Shown here: piece after piece, positions 29,327 to 37,661 of the stretch | Layout of the letters: every line of letters begins with the position of its first letter | How positions within the stretch are numbered: the stretch's first letter is position 1 | DNA from: Mangrovimicrobium sp033283265 | GTDB lineage: Bacteria > Pseudomonadota > Gammaproteobacteria > Pseudomonadales > Halieaceae | Direction of reading: 5' to 3' | DNA: 64,000 bases | NCBI GenBank assembly: GCA_033283265.1 | Contig: JAWMQN010000001.1 | Span: forward strand, 1,240,001-1,304,000 | The notes under the pieces: generated by a model | What the model saw: the letters and a program-made list of their open reading frames with translations, nothing else | Databases searched by the model: none | Told to the model about the DNA's origin: nothing | Made by a program: the position numbers and the translations under genes

Positions 29327-29662
29327 GTGAAGAAACCCGTTACCAAAGCAGACCTTCGCGAGGAGTTGGAAAACGCGACACAACGCTTTCTCCAGCAGGG
29401 CGGGCACGTGCAGCAGATTCCCAACGGCACCAGCGGCAAGGACCCCAGCGAGCCCCCCTTCTTCCTCAACCAGCGCCTGTTTACCGAGCCCCGCGCCGAG
29501 CGCACCCCGGTGCCCGAGGTCGTAGCCGCCATCGAGGCACGGCGCCAGGAACGCTTCAAACGCAGCCCCACGCCGCGGCGCTCGCGACTGCCGAAACCCC
29601 GGCGCAAGGTGATTTACGATGACTTCGGTGAACCGCTGCGCAAGGTGTGGGTGGAGGAGTAA
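29327..29662 (+). CDS. Small basic protein resembling the SutA RNA-polymerase-binding region
   Basis: An 111-residue protein starting with GTG at 29327 (KKPVTKADLREELENATQR). The central segment FLQQGGHVQQIPNG resembles the FLxxGGxVQxV block of the Pseudomonas transcription regulator SutA, which binds RNA polymerase during slow growth. The remainder is rich in Arg and Pro (RSPTPRRSRLPKPRRK) and the tail is acidic. The upstream open frame has no signal of coding. The resemblance is by eye only; an uncharacterised conserved protein is the safe reading. Confidence 0.6.
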   Translation: MKKPVTKADLREELENATQRFLQQGGHVQQIPNGTSGKDPSEPPFFLNQRLFTEPRAERTPVPEVVAAIEARRQERFKRSPTPRRSRLPKPRRKVIYDDFGEPLRKVWVEE

Positions 29663-29671
29663 GCCGCCGAC

Positions 29672-30829
29672 CTAGCCCTGTCCGGGCTCTTCTTCGTCGC
29701 TTCCCGGCCCGGTCATCAGGCTGCTGCTGAAGGGGCGCGGTGTCGGCGTCGGCGCGGGCGTCGCCTCCGCGCTGGGAGAGGCGCCGGTCTGCAGGCGCGG
29801 GCCGGGAACCGGAGACTGCCCAGCGGGCTCGCGCCGGGGGGGCGGCGCCGCGTAGTCGCGGCTGTCCAGCGGGTGGGCACTGCGGGTTTTACCCGCGGGC
29901 ACTGCCGGGCGAGGTCCCTCACTGCCGATGAAGTTCAGCCGGTCGAGATAGTCGGCCGCGGGCCTGGCCGCTGCCGGGGAATTTCCGTAGGCGGTTGCGA
30001 TGCGGGCGAAATTTGCCCCCAGCGAATTGAGTGCGGGCACTTCCTGCTGTGGCGAGGCTGCTACAGGCTCTGCGGCAGCCTCTGTCTCTGCCTGTGTCTC
30101 CAGATCCGCCTCTGACACGAGTTCCGGCAGTTCCTCCTCGCGCAGCGCACGCTGGCGCATCAGTTCGTGGGCACAATCGGACCAGCGGCCGAAATGCACC
30201 GACTCCGCGGGGTCCGGCATGCGGTGCTTGCGGAACTCCACCATCGCCCGCATGAAGCGCCGCTTCACCGCCTGGTAGTGGTAGATATGATCCTCGGTGC
30301 GCAGCGGCAGGAGATCGGCTTCACTGCGGATCAGCAGCATCTGCGGCGGCAACTGCCCCTGCAGGCTGTGCAGGAGGTCGGCGAGAAAACACAAGCGGAA
30401 AGCGGAGGAGAGGGTGGTCTTGGCCTGCGTATCGCAGGGCAGGTAGAGATAGTTCCCGAGTTCGGAATAGCCGCTGGTGCGCATGAGCAGGTTCACCGCA
30501 CCGGACAGCGGACCCACGGCCAACTGCCCGTTGATAATGAAATCCACCCCGTTGCGCATCGCGCCGAGGGTGGCGGTGCGCCGCTGGGGCTCATCCGCCT
30601 CGCTATCGATAACCTCGACATGTTTCTTTTCCGCGCGCAGTACTTCGACGAGCGCATCCTGGCGGGTGTCGGTGCCCGGCGGCGCAGGGGCATCGGCATC
30701 GGGGGCGATACCGTGATCGGGATTTTCGAGGGTCAGTCGCTCCATCCAACTGGCGAAGGGCGACTCGCGGAACAGGACAATATCTTCGGGACTGTAGGTT
30801 ACGGCATTGTCTACGCAATAGCGGTACAT
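29672..30829 (-). CDS. RecB-nuclease-like (TM0106-type) protein with a disordered tail
   Basis: A 385-residue protein. I start at the ATG of MYRYCVDNAVTYSPEDIVLF. The N-terminal 200 residues follow the plan of TM0106-type RecB-family nucleases: an opening YSPEDIVLF motif, a G-x-D/N-F region, then YLYLPCDTQAKT where the family has DTKLA, then a helix LCFLADLLHSLQG. The catalytic lysine is displaced or lost, so activity is uncertain. The C-terminal 150 residues are Pro/Ala/Glu-rich and disordered. The helicase half found in many relatives is missing. It converges with the SutA-like gene. Confidence 0.6.
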   Translation of the reverse strand: MYRYCVDNAVTYSPEDIVLFRESPFASWMERLTLENPDHGIAPDADAPAPPGTDTRQDALVEVLRAEKKHVEVIDSEADEPQRRTATLGAMRNGVDFIINGQLAVGPLSGAVNLLMRTSGYSELGNYLYLPCDTQAKTTLSSAFRLCFLADLLHSLQGQLPPQMLLIRSEADLLPLRTEDHIYHYQAVKRRFMRAMVEFRKHRMPDPAESVHFGRWSDCAHELMRQRALREEELPELVSEADLETQAETEAAAEPVAASPQQEVPALNSLGANFARIATAYGNSPAAARPAADYLDRLNFIGSEGPRPAVPAGKTRSAHPLDSRDYAAPPPRREPAGQSPVPGPRLQTGASPSAEATPAPTPTPRPFSSSLMTGPGSDEEEPGQG

Positions 30830-30978
30830 GGTCTGCTGTTTGTATCCCCTGGTCGGCTGCAAACAGCATTAAGGCCTCACGGGCGCTTAAGCCGTTTGTG
30901 TAGTTATATCGGAATGACCGGGCTGAGGCAACGGGTGAAGCCGGGGATCAGGCCGCGCATGGGCAGAAAAGCCCTTGA

Positions 30979-31215
30979 TTAATAGTGTGGCGGGCGCTCG
31001 TCGACGGGGTTGCTGACCTCCTCTCCCGGGCGCTGCTGCAGTTCGTCCTGGCGACGCTTGAGCAGTGTAAGCTGTTCGCGCAGGACGAGGATTTCCCGCT
31101 GCTGGGTGGAGAGCGCGTCATTCAGGCTGCTTAGCGTATCTTCGAGGAAGGCGACCTGGGTCTGCAGGGCCTCGACCTGCCCGTTCAAATACTCGATGTC
31201 CTGCCTGTCCGCCAT
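30979..31215 (-). CDS. slyX: SlyX family protein
   Basis: A 78-residue coiled-coil protein with a heptad pattern across residues 5-58 (IEYLNGQVEALQTQVAFLED) and the C-terminal ERPPHY signature of SlyX. In E. coli slyX lies beside slyD; its function is unknown. It is divergent from the SUI1-like gene, with 74 bases between. Confidence 0.9.
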   Translation of the reverse strand: MADRQDIEYLNGQVEALQTQVAFLEDTLSSLNDALSTQQREILVLREQLTLLKRRQDELQQRPGEEVSNPVDERPPHY

Positions 31216-31289
31216 ACCCGCTCCGCGTGTTCCCCCTCTGTCCGGGGCCCACTATACTGCCGCGCCAGATGAATGCACACGGAAAAACC

Positions 31290-31652
31290 ATGCCGAAGCA
31301 AGCAAAACAGGGCCGCCTGGTGTACTCCACGGACAAGGGACGGCTGTGCCCCGGTTGCAACGCGCCGGTCGCCGAGTGCCGCTGCCGCCAGCAACAGGCC
31401 GCTCCGGGCGGCGATGGCATCGTGCGCCTGCACCGGGAGAGCAAGGGCCGCGGAGGCAAGGTGGTCACCGTGGTGCGCGGCCTGCCCCTGGCCGGTGAGG
31501 AGCTGAAGACCCTGGCGAAAAAACTCAAGCAGAAATGCGGCGTGGGCGGTGCCATCAAGGATGGCTGCATCGAAATCCAGGGTGAACAGCGTGAGCTGAT
31601 CAAAGCGGAACTGGAAAAGTCGGGGTACCAGGTCAAAATCGCCGGAAGCTAG
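31290..31652 (+). CDS. yciH: SUI1/YciH-type translation initiation factor
   Basis: A 120-residue protein of the eIF1/SUI1 family. An N-terminal segment with a zinc-ribbon-like CPGCNAPVAECRC precedes the SUI1 domain (VVTVVRGLPLAGEELKTLAK...GCIEIQGEQRELI). It is thought to influence start-site fidelity at the ribosome. I chose the ATG at 31290, with CGGA seven bases upstream; an ATG at 31269 is possible. Confidence 0.88.
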   Translation: MPKQAKQGRLVYSTDKGRLCPGCNAPVAECRCRQQQAAPGGDGIVRLHRESKGRGGKVVTVVRGLPLAGEELKTLAKKLKQKCGVGGAIKDGCIEIQGEQRELIKAELEKSGYQVKIAGS

Positions 31653-31972
31653 GTTTTTATGGACTATAGAAGCATTTGGCCACATTTTAACCCCATTTTT
31701 GCAGAAAATTAATCCACTCGCCAGCTCGGCCGAGGCCGGCCGCACGCCAAGTTACAGGCACTTCCCGCCACTCAAGATTAATAAAACACTGCAACACCCT
31801 ATTTTTATTGGAATTTATTTTTTTCTGTGCTAAAAATACCCGGGTGAGCACGGAATAGCGTGGAAAAGGGGCAAAGTTTCCACGCGCAAAATAAACCGCG
31901 CCAACAGACCGTAAGGAAGTGAAACGGCAGTATCTGACGGATGTGACAACATCCCTGCGAGGAAAGTAGGTT
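31653..31972 (+). promoter_or_regulatory. Long structured leader in front of the 132-residue protein
   Basis: 320 bases without a gene. A promoter is readable: TTGGAA at 31808-31813, 17-base spacer, TAAAAA at 31831-31836. The predicted leader of about 130 bases contains a perfect 9-bp hairpin (31858-31866/31877-31885, GCGTGGAAA/TTTCCACGC). A 6-bp hairpin follows at 31939-31944/31949-31954 (GGATGT/ACATCC), just before the ribosome site AGGAAAG. The region is AT-rich relative to its neighbours. A known riboswitch class was not recognised. Confidence 0.5.
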
Positions 31973-32371
31973 ATGTATGTTACCGCGGAACACCTGAGGG
32001 ACCAGGTCATACGACCGACCCTCAAATACCTGGGGAAGTGGACACCGGCTTGCGAAGCCTTCCTGCTCGATGCGGCAGTTGACGCACCTGAGCTGGGACT
32101 GTTCTCGGCGCGCAACGACGGACTCGGGCTGTTCAATATCACCGCAGCGCAGCACCGCGACCTGTGGGACCGCTACCTGGCATTCAACCCTGATATGGCC
32201 AGCCGCGTACGCGGCCTGGCCAGCCAGCGCGCGTTCCTCAGCGACCCGGACGGCGAGTTGCAGACCAACCTGAGCTATTGCACCGCCATCGCCTGGTTAC
32301 TCTACCAGCGCGCGGGCCTGGCCAAGGAAGCTGACGCAAGCCACACGCTGCGCGCCCGGGAAACCGCCTGA
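31973..32371 (+). CDS. Conserved-looking cytoplasmic protein of unknown function
   Basis: A 132-residue soluble protein without a signal peptide or membrane segment, predicted to be mostly helical. The start (MYVTAEHLRDQVIRPTLKYLG) has a clear AGGAAAG site. Ordered blocks such as LFNITAAQHRDLWDRYLAF and LSYCTAIAWLLYQRAG suggest a folded domain. No family is recognised. It stands alone, preceded by a structured leader and followed by the convergent slt gene. Confidence 0.7.
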   Translation: MYVTAEHLRDQVIRPTLKYLGKWTPACEAFLLDAAVDAPELGLFSARNDGLGLFNITAAQHRDLWDRYLAFNPDMASRVRGLASQRAFLSDPDGELQTNLSYCTAIAWLLYQRAGLAKEADASHTLRARETA

Positions 32372-32437
32372 GCCCCATGCTCCGGGCGGTACCAGCGAGC
32401 TGCCGGGCGCGCTAGCCGGCAGCGGCCGGCGGCGCGC

Positions 32438-34423
32438 TCAGTAGAACGCGCTGCGCTCGGCGTCGCTCAACAGGCGCGGCGTCTCGCCCAGGCGGTGCTG
32501 GAAGAGCACGTTGTAGGCCAGCACGGCCTGCACGTAGTTACGCGTCTCCCGGTAGGGAATCGTCTCCACCCAGATATCCACCGGCACCCGCTCGCCGCGG
32601 CTGTTGCGCCAGCGATCGACCCGGTGCGGGCCGGCGTTATAGGCGGCGAGCGCGAAAATCCGGTTACCGTCGAAACGCTCCAGCAATTCCCGGTAATAGG
32701 CGCTGCCAAGCTCCACGTTGTACTCCACCCGGTACAGGTCCGAGGGCTGGAAACCCAGGCCCAGCTGGCGCGCCACCTGGCGGCCGGTCGCCGGCATGAT
32801 CTGCATCAGCCCCAGCGCCCCGGCCGGTGAATTGGCCCCGGGGAAAAAGGCACTCTCGCGCCGGGCAATCGACATCAACTCCGTGCCCTCGACCCCGCGA
32901 CGCTCGGCGTTGGCCTGGAAAATCTCCCAGAACGGGGTGGGAAAGCGCACCGCCAGCGCGTCCCAGCTGCGGGCCCGGGTGGCGCCGTCTATCGCCATTC
33001 GATACCAGCCCTCGTCGAAGGCCAGCTGGGTCAGCGCGCGCAGCTCGGCCTCATCGCCGGTATCCTGCAGCAGCTTGTACCACTCGGCCTGGCCGTCCAG
33101 TTCGCGGCCGTGATAGTTGAGCTCGCGTATCCGCTGTATCGCCGGCAGCTGGCGCAGGACGTCGATGCTGCCGGGAGCGACCTCCAGGGGCACGTCGTTG
33201 TAGCTGTACTGCTCGCCGATCCGGTCTGCGGCGAGAAAGCCGTGAAACTCGCGCTGCCCTGCCAGCGAGCGCAGCACCTCGGACGCGGCCCGGTCGTCCC
33301 CGGCCTGGGACAGGGTCCGCGCGTGCCAGTAGCGCCAGGTAGCGCTGTCGCGGGCCTCCGGCGACAGCAGCGGCAGGGTCTCTCTGACGGCCGGCCAGTC
33401 CTGCTCCGCAATGGCCCAGCGCAGGCGGATCTCCACCAGTTCGTTGTCCTGCAGCCTCTGCAACGCAGCGGGTATCCAGAACAGGTTGGCCTCGGTCTCG
33501 GCAAACAGGCTGCGCCGGGCAATGGCGGATTCGGCATAGCGCTGCTGCGCCTCGCTGAACGTGAGCTCGGCCTGGTAGCGCTGCCAGTAATCCAGCGCCT
33601 GCGCCGGGTTGTAGCGCGCCAGGTAAGCGACACCGTGGGCGGCGATATCCGCCGAGTAACTGCTGTTCGCCGGGAGCTGCACCCGGCGCATTTTCGCCGG
33701 CTGGGAATAGACCGCAAGCAGGCGCTCCGCCCAGGGTTTGAGGGTGGCGCTGCCCTTGCGCGCCACGTACTGCATCAGCGAGCCCTGCCGCGCGTCAAAG
33801 GTGGCCAGCAGGCGAGCCCAGACCAGTTCGTCGTTGACAGCCCCGGTCTTCATCCAGGCGTCGAACAGCGGGTCGCACTCCTTGGGACGCGACTCCCCGT
33901 GCACCCACAACTCGCTGGCCCCTTCCCAGGCGCTGCCCGGCTCACCGGTGGCCAGGCGCGCGCGGAAGTAATAACACTTGAGATCGATGCTATTGGGCTC
34001 GTCTTCCTGCACCGCCAGGAAATCGGCCCAGCGCCGCTCGCGACCGGCCTGGCGCAGCCAGTTGCCGAGGAAGCGCAGCGCCAGCGGCGTGTCCGCACTG
34101 CGCTCGATAAACGCCAGTGCGGCCTGCGGCGAGACATCGCCGGGGCGCCTGGCGAGCTGGTTGTAGTCGAGATAGATGGCCAGGGGATAGTCGTCGAGCC
34201 GGTTGCGCAACGCCTGGAAGTCCCCCGTCCGGCCCTGCCTGAACGCCGCCTGGGCAGCGCTGTAATCGGCGCGGGCAACCGCGAGCGGGTCGTCCTGCGC
34301 AAACGCATGAACCGGTGTAAAGCCGAGGGAAAGGAGAAGAACGACTGACTGCAACGCCCTGTACAACAAGCTGGCGAACCCTGTGTGCGATGGATACCGA
34401 ATCACCGGGCCGTTTATTCTCAC
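32438..34423 (-). CDS. slt: Soluble lytic murein transglycosylase (Slt70 family)
   Basis: A 661-residue periplasmic enzyme that cleaves peptidoglycan between MurNAc and GlcNAc, forming 1,6-anhydro ends. It starts with GTG, has a signal peptide (LQSVVLLLSLGFTPVHAFA), then the long helical superhelix typical of Slt70. The C-terminal SLT domain has the catalytic glutamate in ARRESAFF, followed by GALGLMQIMPATG and AYNAGPHRVDRW. Length fits the family. It is divergent from the TetR gene across 235 bases. Confidence 0.93.
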   Translation of the reverse strand: MRINGPVIRYPSHTGFASLLYRALQSVVLLLSLGFTPVHAFAQDDPLAVARADYSAAQAAFRQGRTGDFQALRNRLDDYPLAIYLDYNQLARRPGDVSPQAALAFIERSADTPLALRFLGNWLRQAGRERRWADFLAVQEDEPNSIDLKCYYFRARLATGEPGSAWEGASELWVHGESRPKECDPLFDAWMKTGAVNDELVWARLLATFDARQGSLMQYVARKGSATLKPWAERLLAVYSQPAKMRRVQLPANSSYSADIAAHGVAYLARYNPAQALDYWQRYQAELTFSEAQQRYAESAIARRSLFAETEANLFWIPAALQRLQDNELVEIRLRWAIAEQDWPAVRETLPLLSPEARDSATWRYWHARTLSQAGDDRAASEVLRSLAGQREFHGFLAADRIGEQYSYNDVPLEVAPGSIDVLRQLPAIQRIRELNYHGRELDGQAEWYKLLQDTGDEAELRALTQLAFDEGWYRMAIDGATRARSWDALAVRFPTPFWEIFQANAERRGVEGTELMSIARRESAFFPGANSPAGALGLMQIMPATGRQVARQLGLGFQPSDLYRVEYNVELGSAYYRELLERFDGNRIFALAAYNAGPHRVDRWRNSRGERVPVDIWVETIPYRETRNYVQAVLAYNVLFQHRLGETPRLLSDAERSAFY

Positions 34424-34574
34424 TCTGCCCGGACTGCCATAAGCGTGGGCCGGCGCGGCGCGGAATGCAAGAGCCCCGGCGGAATATCCTGCGCTGGCGG
34501 CAGCTGCCGCAAACGGATTTCGGGAAAGAGCCGCAGGGGAGAAATTCGCGAAAAAAACGCGCTATTTTGTTATC

Positions 34575-34586
34575 AAACATTCGTTT
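34575..34586. promoter_or_regulatory. Candidate operator in the slt / TetR intergenic region
   Basis: AAACATTCGTTT is a short dyad (AAAC/GTTT) in the AT-rich middle of the region between slt and the divergent TetR gene. TetR regulators often bind such dyads near their own start. The site is 73 bases before the TetR ATG. The assignment is inference. Confidence 0.3.
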
Positions 34587-34658
34587 ATGGTGTACTTTTT
34601 ACCCAAAGGAACCCCAATTAATGTGACCCAGCTCACAAAAATGGCTAGATTTTAGCGA

Positions 34659-35303
34659 ATGAGTGATCATTTTTCGCCTCGCCCCCCATCCGGTCCGCCC
34701 CGCAGCAAGGGCCAGCGCACCGCCGCGCGGATTATCGACGCCGCGGAACTGCTGTTTGCCGAGCAGGGTTACGCCGCAACCAGCCTGCGGCAGATTGCCG
34801 AGGGAGCCGGTATCCGCGAGCCCGGCATCTACAATCACTTCGCCGGCAAACAGGAGCTCTACAACGCCGTCCTCGACCACGCGCTGGCACCGCTCACCTC
34901 GGCGCTGAGCATGCGCCTGCAGGACGCCCGCGGGCTGCCCGACTACACCGATCTCCCGGCCTTGCTCACCGATCTCCTGCTGCAGCGGCCACAGCGCGCG
35001 GCCCTGCTGCTGCAGGCGCTGGCGGACAACCCCGCGAGTGCGCTGCACATCCGCTACCAACGCTGGCTGCTGGAGATATTCAACAAGGGTGTCGACGGCA
35101 TGCACCGCCTGGGACTGGGCCAGGACGTGGACCGCCAGAGCCTGCTGGTCAACCTGATCGCCATTCTCAACCTGACGGCGGGTTATGTGCGCTCGGGCGA
35201 TTCACTGCGCCTGATGGGCGGCGGCGACATCGCCGACCCGGCCAATGTCGCGCGGCAAAAAGCCCTGCTGCACAAGGTGATCCGGGCGATGCTGATCAGC
35301 TGA
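34659..35303 (+). CDS. TetR-family transcriptional regulator
   Basis: A 214-residue repressor-type protein. The N-terminal helix-turn-helix (residues 18-65) reads RIIDAAELLFAEQGYAATSL, then IAEGAGIREPGIYNHFAGKQEL, the TetR signature. The C-terminal ligand domain is variable; the ligand is unknown. No clear Shine-Dalgarno sequence precedes the ATG. The adjacent divergent gene is slt, but a regulatory link is unproven. Confidence 0.88.
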   Translation: MSDHFSPRPPSGPPRSKGQRTAARIIDAAELLFAEQGYAATSLRQIAEGAGIREPGIYNHFAGKQELYNAVLDHALAPLTSALSMRLQDARGLPDYTDLPALLTDLLLQRPQRAALLLQALADNPASALHIRYQRWLLEIFNKGVDGMHRLGLGQDVDRQSLLVNLIAILNLTAGYVRSGDSLRLMGGGDIADPANVARQKALLHKVIRAMLIS

Positions 35304-35641
35304 AGCCGCGGGCCGCCCGGCAGCCCGCTGCCGGCTTGCAGATTTGCTGGCTTGGACTAACTTTATCCCTGAGTCCGGCCAGGCCGGAAGTCCGCACGTT
35401 GTAAAGCTGGTATTCACATCCGGGGAAGCTCAGGCAGCAGGCGCGAATAAAAGCACTCTGACGCTTTTTCAAACCTGCATCGACCCTGACGCATTGGGGG
35501 AAACAGCGGCCACAAACCGCCGCGACACTGTGGTGGAAGGCAGGTTCCGGTCGGTCCCGCCAACCACGAGGTCACGCGCCAGACCCAGCCGGCCGATGCG
35601 ATTCGGGAGTGCAGCACGTCTCTCCCGAAGGAGTGATACCC
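35304..35641 (+). promoter_or_regulatory. 338-base leader with a hairpin that overlaps the ribosome site
   Basis: No gene is supported. TTCGGGAG (35602-35609) pairs with CTCCCGAA (35622-35629) around a 12-base loop. The last two paired A's are the first bases of the AAGGAG ribosome site (35628-35633), 8 bases before the ATG at 35642. This could tune translation of the large secreted protein. I compared the region with cobalamin and c-di-GMP riboswitch patterns and did not find a match. Confidence 0.45.
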
Positions 35642-37537
35642 ATGTTACCCCTCCCCCACAGGAGGTCATTCTGTACCGGAGTGGCCTCTGGCCTGTTTGC
35701 GCTTTTCTCCTCCCTGGTGATGGCCGCCCCTCCCGGCTCAATCACGCTGACTGCCGGCAGGATCGAGGCAGCGCCCGCCTGCGACCCCCTTAAACAGACG
35801 ATCGATGTCGATTTCCGCATCGCCGATTTCCAGGGGGATGGCAGCTGGAACAACGTCAGCCTGGCGGCAGCAGAGGGCTCGATCGCCATCGGTCAATGCG
35901 GCAACGCCAGCGGCTTTTACGGTGCGGGCGTGAATGACGGCAACCCCGACAACCCAAACATCCAGAAAAGTGAGGCGTTGCTGGTCGATTTTAGCGGCGC
36001 CGGCGGCAACGGCGCCTTTGACGTGACCGGGATGTTTGCCGGGAACATGGTGTCCTCGGGCAACGGCGAAACCTGCGCGGTGACCCTCACCCTGATTGAT
36101 GACAGCGAGCAAACCTTCGTCTTCAGCCGCAAGAACCCGCTCAACACGCAGTCGCCAGGGCCCAACCCCAATAACGAATTCTTCGTACCCTTCGTCGATA
36201 CCACACGGGCGGATGCGCAACCGCTGCGGATCACGGCCGCCCGGGTCACCGCCACCAGCGGCGACTGCAGTGTGATCGGCTTTACCAACAACCCGGTGTA
36301 CTTCGCCGAGGGCAACTGCAAGCAAGGCCAGCCGGTTACAGCCAACTGCTCCGCGCAACTGGCCCAGGGTATTTCGCTGGAAATCGAGAACACCATAGGG
36401 AATCTGATCGGCACCCTGTACAAACAGGGGGTGGTGATCGCCCTTGACGATCGCCCCTTCTGCCTGGGTCAAGCGGCCGTGCCCGAAATCCTGCCGGTCG
36501 ACCTGAACGGCGACGGAACACCGGACGTTGCAATACCCGAGACCCACTGCGGCATCCCGGACGCGCTTGGCAATCCGGAGATTCATTTCCTCATTCTTGA
36601 CAGCGAAGTGGAAATCGAGGCCGACGGCATACAGATGCTCTTTGAGGATGGCGACGCGCAGGAACTAGGGTTTGTCTGCACCTCCGACGACCCCGCAAAA
36701 CGCCCGCAGATACTGCATGTCCCCAATAACATGGTCGCGAACCCGGGCAACGATTACTACCGCATGCCTGCCGGAGTAGAGGAGATGCCCTACCTCGCCC
36801 CCTACCCACTGCCTTACGGCAGCGGGTACGTGGATACCGTCGCTGTCGATGTGGACGGCCAGGCGGTACAGGTCCCGCTCACCCGCGAGATCACCATCGG
36901 TCCCTGCGGCAGCACACGCGGCTACAGGGACCCCTCGGTCTTTGTCTCGCATGTGCGTCACGCACTGCCCCCGGACACCTACAGCGCGGGCGATCCGCTC
37001 GACGCCAGTATCTCGGCCTTTTACCGCGACCTGTTCATTTTGAGCCTCGACAGGCTCGAGCAAAACGTCAACACGGTATTCGCCTGCATCGACCGGTACG
37101 GCACCGCACAGTCCACGCTGCAGTACTACCTCAGCCACATCCGGGAGAACTTCAGCAAAGACAAGTATGTCGATGCCGCAGCCTACCTGCAGGGCTTCCT
37201 GGCGCGCATCAAGGATCCGACATCGCAACTGTACGACGAATTGCTGGTCTGTTATTACGACCTCGACTTCGATTTCTCCTTGGGTCCGGTCACGGCCAGC
37301 GTGACGCCCTACGTCGACGAGGACGACAACCCGACTTTCGGCGACCCACTGATCCCCGCCAATGTGATCGGACATCTGCAAGCAGACTTGTTGCACATGC
37401 TCTGGCTGATCTACAGCGGTACAGGGATGTATCCCCCGGCAGGCGCACCTGGCACCGTGCCCAGCACCGCCTGTGAGCTCCCCTACTTTGGCGCCCCCAG
37501 TTCCGGCCCCGGCCCGGACTGTCAGGCCCCTCAGTAG
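35642..37537 (+). CDS. Large secreted protein of unknown function with a Ca-binding-like loop
   Basis: A 631-residue exported protein. The signal peptide is residues 1-28 (SGLFALFSSLVMAAPPG). The mature protein has many cysteines (about 15) and begins with a beta-rich region (SITLTAGRIEAAPACDP). A dockerin/EF-hand-like loop DLNGDGTPDVAIPE lies near residue 286. The middle is Pro/Tyr-rich, and a helical segment follows around FYRDLFILSLDRLEQNVNTVFACIDRYG. The C-terminus has no sorting tail. No family is recognised. It is followed 124 bases later by the RyR/TIR pair but does not look functionally linked. Confidence 0.75.
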   Translation: MLPLPHRRSFCTGVASGLFALFSSLVMAAPPGSITLTAGRIEAAPACDPLKQTIDVDFRIADFQGDGSWNNVSLAAAEGSIAIGQCGNASGFYGAGVNDGNPDNPNIQKSEALLVDFSGAGGNGAFDVTGMFAGNMVSSGNGETCAVTLTLIDDSEQTFVFSRKNPLNTQSPGPNPNNEFFVPFVDTTRADAQPLRITAARVTATSGDCSVIGFTNNPVYFAEGNCKQGQPVTANCSAQLAQGISLEIENTIGNLIGTLYKQGVVIALDDRPFCLGQAAVPEILPVDLNGDGTPDVAIPETHCGIPDALGNPEIHFLILDSEVEIEADGIQMLFEDGDAQELGFVCTSDDPAKRPQILHVPNNMVANPGNDYYRMPAGVEEMPYLAPYPLPYGSGYVDTVAVDVDGQAVQVPLTREITIGPCGSTRGYRDPSVFVSHVRHALPPDTYSAGDPLDASISAFYRDLFILSLDRLEQNVNTVFACIDRYGTAQSTLQYYLSHIRENFSKDKYVDAAAYLQGFLARIKDPTSQLYDELLVCYYDLDFDFSLGPVTASVTPYVDEDDNPTFGDPLIPANVIGHLQADLLHMLWLIYSGTGMYPPAGAPGTVPSTACELPYFGAPSSGPGPDCQAPQ

Positions 37538-37661
37538 ATTCCGCGGCCCCGCCCGCCCCTGCCTGGCAGGTAAATCGTGCGGGGCCGATTTCAAGCGGAT
37601 TTTCCCGTGGCGAGTCACCCCTATCCAAATTGGCAACTGCGTATGACGTGAAGGATTGAGA

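Noticed and set aside
35304..35641. Cobalamin or c-di-GMP riboswitch in the leader of the secreted protein.
   Set aside because: Only fragmentary resemblance was seen (GGCAGG and CACTG-like words), with no ordered set of conserved boxes.
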